From positions 26,660 through 90,659 of the forward strand of contig JAYWEQ010000096.1 of assembly GCA_043779185.1 (NCBI GenBank): a stretch of DNA of 64,000 nucleotides. The letters are read 5' to 3'. Position 1 is the stretch's first letter. Each line of letters opens with the position of its first letter. A program made the translations under genes and the position numbers. The stretch is from JAYWDA01 sp043779185. Lineage in GTDB: Bacteria; Bdellovibrionota; Bdellovibrionia; Bdellovibrionales; Bdellovibrionaceae. The notes under the pieces were generated by a model that had not been told where the DNA came from, searched no databases, and saw nothing but the letters and a program-made list of their open reading frames with translations. Below are positions 8,478-14,882 of this stretch, in pieces.

Positions 8478-8988
8478 TTATATCTTTGATCCATCTACGC
8501 TAAAAGCAAAGTCGCCAAAAATTCAGATATGGATTTCTTTAACCTTGTTTTCTTGTACGACAAAATCCATTGAAACTAATAATTCTGTGGATACAAATTC
8601 AACTTCAGAACTAGGTTTAAAATTTTCCAAGATAGAAAAAGAGATTGGAAAACCCAGTGAAACCAATATTGAAAAATATGGTTCTGACAGTTTTAATGTT
8701 TTAGAGTACTATGATAAGAATCAGCATCCCAAAGCGTTTTATACCGTTGATAAAAATGATATAGTTATTAGCAAGTCCACCTGGGTTCAGCCTGAACAAA
8801 AAACCGCTAACTTAAACTGGATTTTAAAAAACCAATTTCCTCATCAGAAATTTTTAGTCGATCAAGATCATGGAGTTTTTATTGGATATCAGGGGCAAAG
8901 GGTTTTGCTTATATCCCAGTCTTCCCCGGAATTAACTGTCCTACGAATTAATCAATTTAAGTCTAAATGTCCTTCGTTGCAGGAATAG
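8458..8988 (+). CDS. Putative lipoprotein, N-terminus doubtful
   Basis: The open frame gives 176 residues from a TTG with no convincing ribosome site. Around residues 24-33 the sequence IWISLTLFSCTTKS resembles a lipoprotein signal with Cys at the lipobox, but the residues in front (ANNIEYYIFDPSTLKAKSPK) do not look like a signal N-terminus and overlap the COG4315 fragment on the other strand. The natural start was probably lost when the two sequences were joined. The rest is polar and AT-rich; I recognise no family. It may be a 5'-truncated gene. Confidence 0.5.
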   Translation: MANNIEYYIFDPSTLKAKSPKIQIWISLTLFSCTTKSIETNNSVDTNSTSELGLKFSKIEKEIGKPSETNIEKYGSDSFNVLEYYDKNQHPKAFYTVDKNDIVISKSTWVQPEQKTANLNWILKNQFPHQKFLVDQDHGVFIGYQGQRVLLISQSSPELTVLRINQFKSKCPSLQE

Positions 8989-9038
8989 ACGCTCCAGTCT
9001 AGTTCATAGATTAAAAAATGCGTAGGACAGTAATCTTA

Positions 9039-9114
9039 TCTCCGCACAATCCGCGGATGTTAAGCATTGCATCTGCGGAGAATATCGATATAATATCCGT
9101 ATATTATGCGGAGG
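9039..9114. promoter_or_regulatory. TGCGGAG repeat cluster upstream of the Fic gene
   Basis: The motif occurs inverted at 9039-9046 (TCTCCGCA), direct at 9074-9081 (TGCGGAGA) and again at 9107-9114 (TGCGGAGG). A perfect palindrome, ATCCGCGGAT, lies at 9049-9058. The last copy is also the ribosome-binding site of the Fic gene, ending four bases before its ATG. Such an array suggests an operator, perhaps for the Fic protein's own C-terminal winged helix. Binding is inferred. Confidence 0.55.
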
Positions 9115-9118
9115 TTAT

Positions 9119-10222
9119 ATGAAGCCTAAATATATCCATGAGCTCAAAGCCTGGCCTCACTTTACTTGGGATAAAGACTTGATTGCTTTGAAGCTCGAGC
9201 AAGTCCGTCTGAATCAAGGCAAGCTTTTGGGAAAAATGGAAAGGCTCGGTTTTAAAACCAAAGAAGAAGCTATTCTGCAAACCCTGACGGAAGACATTTT
9301 AAAAACTAGCGAAATTGAAGGAGAGGTTTTAGATCGAAATCAGGTCAGATCTTCCGTTGCTAGGCGGTTGGGCATAGAAGCCGTCGGACTTATAAAATCA
9401 GAGCGCAGTGTCGAAGGGGTCGTTGAGATGATGATTGATGCGACTCAAAAATATAAAGCTGCATTAACGACGGAGCGACTCTTTGCGTGGCACGCAGCCC
9501 TTTTCCCGACGGGGAGGAGTGGTATGTCAAAAATCCGAGTTGGCCAATGGCGCGATGATTCAAACGGGCCCATGCAAGTTATTTCTGGACCCATTGGTAA
9601 ATCTAAAATTCATTTCCAGGCACCCGCTGCGAAAAAAATTAACACAGAGATGCGCCAATTTTTAACGTGGGCGAATGGTAAAGAGAAAGAGGCTTCGTTA
9701 ATTCGAGCTGGTATCGCGCATTTATGGCTTGTTACAATTCATCCGTTTGAAGACGGCAATGGCCGCATAGCCAGAGCCATTGCTGATATGTTCTTAGCAA
9801 GGTCAGAACAGAGTCCGCAGCGATTTTACAGCATGTCGGCTCAAATCAATGCCGAGAGAAAAGCTTACTACAATATTTTAGAATCGACCCAAGGTGGCGG
9901 TTTGGATATCACGAATTGGCTGGACTGGTTTCTTTCTTGTTTGGATGGGGCACTGGCAAATTCTGAATCTATACTAGCAGCTGTTTTGAAAAAAGCGACG
10001 TTTTGGGAAACTCATATCAGCATCAGCTTCAACAACAGACAAAGAAAAATAGTCAATCGGCTGCTAGATGGCTTTGATGGCAAGCTGACTTCGTCGAAGT
10101 GGGCGCTGCTGACGAAATGTTCCCAGGATACGGCATCACGCGATATTGGGGAGCTTTTAAAAAATAAAATTTTAAAAAAAAATCCCGGTGGCGGCAGAAA
10201 TACCAGTTATTCCTTATTTTAA
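9119..10222 (+). CDS. Fic-family protein (AMPylase type) with C-terminal winged helix
   Basis: 367 residues. The N-terminal DUF4172/Fic_N region holds TSEIEG at 63-68, matching the (S/T)xxxE(G/N) inhibitory helix of class II Fic proteins. The catalytic loop HPFEDGNGR is intact at about 208-216, so nucleotide transfer (usually AMP to a hydroxyl side chain) is likely, held off by the inhibitory Glu. Residues from about 300 to the end form a winged-helix-like unit with a Lys-rich wing (NKILKKNPGGGRN). The strong ribosome site GCGGAGG overlaps an upstream repeat. It sits in an accessory patch with a Doc fragment. The target is unknown. Confidence 0.9.
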   Translation: MKPKYIHELKAWPHFTWDKDLIALKLEQVRLNQGKLLGKMERLGFKTKEEAILQTLTEDILKTSEIEGEVLDRNQVRSSVARRLGIEAVGLIKSERSVEGVVEMMIDATQKYKAALTTERLFAWHAALFPTGRSGMSKIRVGQWRDDSNGPMQVISGPIGKSKIHFQAPAAKKINTEMRQFLTWANGKEKEASLIRAGIAHLWLVTIHPFEDGNGRIARAIADMFLARSEQSPQRFYSMSAQINAERKAYYNILESTQGGGLDITNWLDWFLSCLDGALANSESILAAVLKKATFWETHISISFNNRQRKIVNRLLDGFDGKLTSSKWALLTKCSQDTASRDIGELLKNKILKKNPGGGRNTSYSLF

Positions 10223-10226
10223 AAAA

Positions 10227-10484
10227 TCAGATGGATTTCATATGTTTTTCTAGCCAGGCTGAAATCAATTGGATAGAAGCTTTCTTTTTAATAAGATCAT
10301 CAATAATAAATGATTCACCATTGTCAGGATCAACTTTTAATCTATATCCATTCATTCTTAAGAAAATAGCCGTCGTTGCGAAAGCGACGCGCTTATTACC
10401 GTCTATAAATGCGTGATTCTGCTCGCTATCGGTTAGGGCATGAGAACTCATGAGACAAAACACCCATAACTCCCATGCAGACAT
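10227..10484 (-). pseudogene. Truncated Doc-family (Fic fold) toxin
   Basis: The 85-residue frame contains NHAFIDGNKRVAFATTAIFL, the Doc form (HxFxDGNKR) of the Fic active site, and the normal C-terminal helices to the stop. Complete Doc proteins are about 125 residues; the N-terminal 40 or so are missing. The open frame continues only about 14 codons upstream of the first Met before a TGA, within a few bases of the tRNA-Leu 3' end. No Phd antitoxin gene is present. A decayed phd-doc unit cut at the tRNA is the simplest reading. Confidence 0.7.
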
Positions 10485-10490
10485 GGGAGT
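10469..10490. repeat. Hairpin at the start of the Doc remnant
   Basis: The arms ACTCCCATG and CATGGGAGT are perfectly complementary, with a four-base loop. The first Met codon of the truncated doc frame lies in one arm, so any message start there would be sequestered. Confidence 0.5.
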
Positions 10491-10535
10491 AGGGCCGATA
10501 TAACTATATGAAATTATTAGATAAAATCAGTTATT

Positions 10536-10620
10536 TGGTGCCCAGCGAGGGAGTCGAACCCCCATGCCTCGCGGCGCTAGGTTCTAAGCCTAGTGTGTCT
10601 GCCGATTCCACCAGCTGGGC
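10536..10620 (-). tRNA. tRNA-Leu (anticodon UAG)
   Basis: Read on the minus strand it begins GCCCAGCTGGTGGAATCGG and ends GCTGGGC-A-CCA. The acceptor stem GCCCAGC/GCTGGGC pairs fully. The anticodon arm CTAGG-CTTAGAA-CCTAG gives UAG. A long variable arm (CGCCGCGAGGCA region) and an 85-base length, with CCA encoded, fit class II tRNA-Leu. The T-loop GGTTCGACTCC is canonical. Its 3' end faces the accessory patch, a usual integration point for mobile DNA. Confidence 0.95.
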
Positions 10621-10626
10621 ACATGA

Positions 10627-11013
10627 TTATGCTTGAATAAGTTTTTTATAATCCGGGGCGCGCATTAAATTGGCAAGTTCTTTTTCTGTGTCCATTTCAA
10701 TTCGTACCAACCAGCCCTGGTTCACAGGGTCGTCATTCAAGATCGAAGGATCATCTGATAATCCCATATTTACTTCGATCACAGTTCCTGAAACTGGAGC
10801 AAACAAATCACTGACTGCTTTGACGGATTCAATCACGCCAAAGGGTTGATTTTGAGTGACCTTTTGACCTTCTTCCGGAAGTTCCACATACACGATTTCA
10901 CCCAGCTGATCTTGAGCGAATTCAGTGATGCCGACCGTCACGATATTTTCGTCGACCTGAGCCCACTCGTGATCTTTTGAGTAATAGTAATCTTCGGGAA
11001 TTAGGTATGCCAT
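10627..11013 (-). CDS. gcvH: Glycine cleavage system H protein
   Basis: Lipoyl carrier shuttling the aminomethyl group between P, T and L proteins. 128 residues from the ATG giving MAYLIPEDYYYSKDHEW; GAGGAG lies eight bases upstream, so this start is preferred to an ATG six codons earlier that precedes this ribosome site. The lipoylated Lys is in IESVKAVSDL (Lys65). It lies 46 bases behind gcvT on the same strand and ends just before the tRNA-Leu. LipA and LipB, needed to charge the Lys, are encoded later in the window. Confidence 0.96.
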   Translation of the reverse strand: MAYLIPEDYYYSKDHEWAQVDENIVTVGITEFAQDQLGEIVYVELPEEGQKVTQNQPFGVIESVKAVSDLFAPVSGTVIEVNMGLSDDPSILNDDPVNQGWLVRIEMDTEKELANLMRAPDYKKLIQA

Positions 11014-11059
11014 TCTATGCTCCTCGTTCATTAGCGAATAACACTGTTTCTTATAAAAA

Positions 11060-12142
11060 TTAAGGCTTTTGAATAAATGGTGTTGGCGTCACGGTTGCTT
11101 TCACTTTTCGCCCTCGAATATCGACATAAATGACACTTCCTGTTGCGCTGTGCCGAGCATCCACATACGCAATGCCAATCGGCTCATCCAAAGTTGGCGA
11201 ATGCGTGCCGCTGGTGACGATGCCTAATTTTTCACCACTTTCAGTCACGACCGAATACCCATGGCGAGGAATGCCTTTATCCAACATTTTAAAGCCGATC
11301 AGTTTTCTTTTTAAGCCCTGTTCTTTGGCTTTCAAGATCAAAGCGCGACCCATAAAATCTTTTTCAGGTTTAATCACCCAACCGAGGCCAGCTTCATAGG
11401 GATTTGATTGGTCGTCGATTTCATTTCCATACAAAGAATATTTCATTTCAGTTCTTAACGTATCGCGAGCGCCGAGGCCAATCGCTTGCACGCCTAAGTC
11501 CTGACCTTTTTCTAAAAGAGTTTGCCATAAGTCGGCAGAGCCTTTGGTTTCAATAAAAACTTCGCAACCTTTTTCGCCGGTGTAACCCGTTGTTGCGATG
11601 ATAGCTTTAAAGCCTTTGAAGTTTGTGTGATGGATCGTGAAGCTTTTCATTTCACTGACGGGGAAACCAAAAACTAGGTCACAAAGTTTTAGTGCTTTGG
11701 GACCTTGAATGGCAATCTGTCCCCACAAATCACTTTCATCGGTGATTTGTGCGCCTCGATTATTTTTTTTCATCCATTCAAAATCTTTATCTTTATTGGA
11801 AGCATTCACGCAAACTAAGTAATCCTCATTCGGCGTAACACAATAAACAATAATATCGTCGACCAAGCCGCCCTGATCATTGGGAAGAAGGCTGTAATGC
11901 GCTTCGCCGGTCTGTAATTTTGAAACAAGATTCGTTGTCAGCCACTCTAAGGTTTCTAAAGACTTGGGGCCTTTAACGCGAACTTCGCCCATATGTGAAA
12001 CGTCAAACAAGCCAACATTTTTTCTAACATTGTCGTGCTCTTCGCGCAGACCCTTATACTGAATTGGCATTAGCCAACCAGCAAATTCGACCATCTTAGC
12101 GCCCAATTTTTCGTGCTCATGACAAAGTGCGGTTTTTTTCAC
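11060..12142 (-). CDS. gcvT: Glycine cleavage system T protein (aminomethyltransferase)
   Basis: Transfers the methylene of the aminomethyl-lipoyl group to tetrahydrofolate. I place the start at the GTG giving (V/M)KKTALCHEHEKLGAKMVEFAGW, which matches the usual GcvT N-terminus and has GAGGA five bases upstream. This yields 360 residues, the normal length; the open frame runs 62 codons further with unrelated sequence. Family marks include FDVSHMGEV, the YSLYGNEID segment and the C-terminal beta-barrel ending IRGRKVKATV. A TTGACA hexamer 46 bases upstream may be its -35 box, but the -10 is poor. Confidence 0.95.
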   Translation of the reverse strand: MKKTALCHEHEKLGAKMVEFAGWLMPIQYKGLREEHDNVRKNVGLFDVSHMGEVRVKGPKSLETLEWLTTNLVSKLQTGEAHYSLLPNDQGGLVDDIIVYCVTPNEDYLVCVNASNKDKDFEWMKKNNRGAQITDESDLWGQIAIQGPKALKLCDLVFGFPVSEMKSFTIHHTNFKGFKAIIATTGYTGEKGCEVFIETKGSADLWQTLLEKGQDLGVQAIGLGARDTLRTEMKYSLYGNEIDDQSNPYEAGLGWVIKPEKDFMGRALILKAKEQGLKRKLIGFKMLDKGIPRHGYSVVTESGEKLGIVTSGTHSPTLDEPIGIAYVDARHSATGSVIYVDIRGRKVKATVTPTPFIQKP

Positions 12143-12346
12143 ATTTTCCTCGGAATCGCTGATCAGACTGCAATTGCAAGCAAGTCTTGTCAACCCTTGC
12201 ATCTGCTTGACCCTGTTAAGGATCCACCGGACGATATTGGTATGGCTATCAAAATTAAAGAAAGTGTTGTTACTAAGGTCGATATTTTGTCCCTGTCCCT
12301 TTGCAAGGTTTTGGATTAAAGTGCCCAAGAAGTTTCACTTTATAGT

Positions 12347-12841
12347 TTGTGGCAAAAACAAACGGCCATCTTTATTTTCCTTAGACATTTTGGCTGCCTG
12401 ATGTGCCGAGCTCACGCAAAACAAGTTTGGGGCCTGCGAGAACAGTACGAAAAAACCGGTGCCAAAATATATTTTATTGGCAATGGTTCGCCGTATTTAA
12501 TTAGCAAATTTAAAGAGGATTTAGGTCTGGAAGCAGCGACAATTTTTACAGATCCGCAGCTTCTTAGCTTTAAAGCGTCGGGCTTTCGGCGTGGATTTTT
12601 AGCAGCCTTAGGCCCAAAGGCTTTAGGTAATGGCCGTAAATTATTTAAAGAAGGTCACCGCCAAGGTGAAAATAACAGTGATAATGGTGACCTTTGGCAA
12701 TTGGGTGGAATCCTTGTCGTCAAAACAGATGGCAAAGTTGGATATCATTATATTAGCCAAGTGGCAGGGGATTACTCGCCAGCAAAAGATGTTGAGGAAA
12801 TTCAAGCCATACCCCCAGCGCCTACAAAATCTGTGACTTAA
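12347..12841 (+). CDS. AhpC/TSA-like thioredoxin-fold protein; in-frame stop upstream
   Basis: Peroxiredoxin-like 2 (AhpC-TSA_2) protein. From a TTG start it gives 164 residues beginning WQKQTAIFIFLRHFGCLMCR, with a CxxC active-site motif and the later SGFRRGFLA region typical of the family. Homologs normally have a further beta strand of the type VxLxxLW before this. That strand, SAQEVSLYSLWQ, is present in frame but lies on both sides of the TTG and follows a TAA at 12317-12319. Beyond that stop the same frame stays open, with an ATG at 12242 (MAIKIKESVVTKVDIL). Either the TTG is used, or the gene carries a nonsense mutation. Confidence 0.7.
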   Translation: MWQKQTAIFIFLRHFGCLMCRAHAKQVWGLREQYEKTGAKIYFIGNGSPYLISKFKEDLGLEAATIFTDPQLLSFKASGFRRGFLAALGPKALGNGRKLFKEGHRQGENNSDNGDLWQLGGILVVKTDGKVGYHYISQVAGDYSPAKDVEEIQAIPPAPTKSVT

Positions 12842-13836
12842 TCTTGTGGAAATCGAATCTCATTGGAAACTTCTTGGATAACATCTGGCAGCTCAAATAA
12901 ATCGCCCCGATAAAGTTCAGGTGCGGGGCCCATTTTATGCAGCCAACTTAAATATTCCCGGCGATCACTTCGACAGAAAAGCTGACGGTCTTTGCCCTTT
13001 TCCTGCAATTGATCTCCGACTAAACGGCCTGTTTTTTCTAATTTTTCTGGCGGTGTTTTTCGCGCTAATAAATAACTAAAAGTAATGGTTTTATTCTTGA
13101 TCGGTAAATGCTTTTCAATCTGATCAAACCATTTTGGCGCTTTAAAAAATATTCGATCATGGCACCAGTCCTTTTTTGAATGAACTAATAGGGGGCAGGC
13201 CACTTGGTGCGTACAAGGCGCCCAAGCCTGAAAGCCTTTTTCAATCAGCGTGCCACGAAGTTCTTGAAGCTTGCGACCCTGTTCGTGGGTCGCAGGCTCT
13301 AGAATCATTAAAGCTTCACAGTCCGACGCCCAAGCAGGAAAAGCATCCAATTCTGTCAGTGAATAGGAAAAGACCGCTAAAGTTTTCTTAGGATTTTTTA
13401 TTAATTGGGCATCGAATTTTTTTGAATATTTAAAGCTTCCAAAAAACTGAGACTGTTGAATGGCTTGTTCGGCCCATTCTATTAAATGTAAATTTTCTCG
13501 AGTAAAAATTTGATTTAAAGCTAAAGATGCCGTCCCGGGGCCGGCGCCGAAATCAATAGCATGATCCAAACCTGCAAAAAAGTTTCGTTTTTCACCTTGG
13601 ACGACGACAGCTTGGGCTCGCAAAAAATTCAGCGGCAAAAAATAAGCTAAATAAGCAATCTGAACCCATTTTTCTTTCCACGGCGTCGAGTGATTGCCAG
13701 GTTGAATAAAAAAATCAGACAAATTTAAAACGCAGTCGGCGATTTTCTTTGAATCTGAAATTTCGATGCCCAAATTATTTAAAGCTTTTGAAATTTGAGC
13801 TTCCATGGTGACGGGAATTGAAAATTCGCGTTTCAT
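12838..13836 (-). CDS. Rsm22-like SAM-dependent methyltransferase
   Basis: 332 residues. The SAM-binding motif I is AIDFGAGPGTASLALNQIF (about 91-109). The Rsm22 (small-ribosomal-subunit methyltransferase) signature follows: ILEPATHEQGRKLQELRG, then a Cys cluster in APCTHQVACPLL and DWCHDRIFF, probably metal binding. In mitochondria Rsm22 is tied to small-subunit assembly; bacterial members are little studied. It overlaps the upstream GT9 gene (ATGA) and converges with the peroxiredoxin-like gene, sharing its last bases. Function as an rRNA methyltransferase is by family only. Confidence 0.82.
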   Translation of the reverse strand: MKREFSIPVTMEAQISKALNNLGIEISDSKKIADCVLNLSDFFIQPGNHSTPWKEKWVQIAYLAYFLPLNFLRAQAVVVQGEKRNFFAGLDHAIDFGAGPGTASLALNQIFTRENLHLIEWAEQAIQQSQFFGSFKYSKKFDAQLIKNPKKTLAVFSYSLTELDAFPAWASDCEALMILEPATHEQGRKLQELRGTLIEKGFQAWAPCTHQVACPLLVHSKKDWCHDRIFFKAPKWFDQIEKHLPIKNKTITFSYLLARKTPPEKLEKTGRLVGDQLQEKGKDRQLFCRSDRREYLSWLHKMGPAPELYRGDLFELPDVIQEVSNEIRFPQD

Positions 13837-14882
13837 AAAGACCTTTCCATTTGAATTTTTTTAATTTGTTGTAAGACTTGGTCCACAGAAATTCGATCCA
13901 TGCAAAAATAAGCTGAACATTTTTCGCCCAAACACTTAAAGACCGCAGGACATGAAACGACTGGCGATAATATATAAACGTCTTCCCCCCGAGGGGCCCA
14001 CCGCCTGGATTGCTGAACTTGGATAGGCGAAAATAAACTAATAACAGGTGTAGAAAGTCCTGCTGCCAAGTGAGCAATGCCAGTGCTGGGAGCAACGACG
14101 GCCTGTGCGGCGGCGAGCAAGGGTAATAATTCTGTGCTGCTGACTTGATCCTGCAGGCAAACGACTTGCGAATGATCCGCGTAAGCCTTTTTGATGGGTC
14201 CCAGCCATGGCTCATCGGAAGGGGTGCCTGTTAAAACAACTTTATTTTCTTTCACCAAAAAAGAAATCAAATCGATATATTTTTCAACGGGCCAATTCAG
14301 GGCTGATCCCGCCATGCCTGGATGAACGACAATAAATTTCTTGTTTTGTAAATTCCATTTGGAAAGATCGATAGGTTCAGAGGTTAAAGATAAGACGGGA
14401 CTTAAAAAACCCCCACCTTGAGTCGTCTTGTGATTCATTTGCCTTTTTTCAAGTTCACCGCAAGCATAGGCTAACAGATCTGTGTTGTAATCAGCTTCGT
14501 GTTGGCGCGCTTCGCTGCGCTTTTGTCGCAAGGATTTATTCAGGAAAATAAAGCTGTGCCACTGACTTCTAACACCTGCTCGAGAGGGGACTTTCGCCCA
14601 CCAAAGTGCTAGGGAAACCCACCATGGGGCCTGAAAGCTGACAGCAATGTCAGGTTGCAGTTGTTTTAAAAAATTCACCAACACCCAGAAACTTCTTTTT
14701 GGATGATTCTTATCAAGTTCGATAAATCGTCTTGTTGGCTTTGCATTTTTTGGAATAAAGCCAAGCCCTTTTGCGATCACCCAGGTGACATGATAGTCTT
14801 GCAAAAAAGAAACTTGGTCTGCAGGTAAAGTTGAAACCAAGTCACCAATTTTATCCAGGCGAATAAGGGCTATTTTTTTCAT
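13833..14882 (-). CDS. Glycosyltransferase family 9 (heptosyltransferase type)
   Basis: 349 residues. The N-terminus MKKIALIRLDKIGDLVSTLP and the nucleotide-sugar site VAPSTGIAHLAAGLSTPVIS are the hallmarks of ADP-heptose:LPS heptosyltransferases. It acts at the cytoplasmic face of the inner membrane on lipopolysaccharide core. The ATG overlaps the gcvP stop by four bases, an odd operon partner that may simply be transcribed with it. Which heptose it adds (WaaC, WaaF or WaaQ type) cannot be told. A heptose-7-phosphate kinase gene is elsewhere in the window. Confidence 0.88.
   Translation of the reverse strand: MKKIALIRLDKIGDLVSTLPADQVSFLQDYHVTWVIAKGLGFIPKNAKPTRRFIELDKNHPKRSFWVLVNFLKQLQPDIAVSFQAPWWVSLALWWAKVPSRAGVRSQWHSFIFLNKSLRQKRSEARQHEADYNTDLLAYACGELEKRQMNHKTTQGGGFLSPVLSLTSEPIDLSKWNLQNKKFIVVHPGMAGSALNWPVEKYIDLISFLVKENKVVLTGTPSDEPWLGPIKKAYADHSQVVCLQDQVSSTELLPLLAAAQAVVAPSTGIAHLAAGLSTPVISLFSPIQVQQSRRWAPRGEDVYILSPVVSCPAVFKCLGEKCSAYFCMDRISVDQVLQQIKKIQMERSL

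Noticed and set aside
11130..11399. 89-codon plus-strand frame inside gcvT
   Set aside because: Shadow of the well-supported gcvT frame.
12143..12328. N-terminal extension of GcvT by 62 residues
   Set aside because: The extension is unlike any GcvT; the internal GTG has a good GAGGA site and gives the normal length.
12143..12346. Possible glycine riboswitch upstream of gcvT
   Set aside because: No recognisable conserved glycine aptamer core or tandem stems were found by reading.
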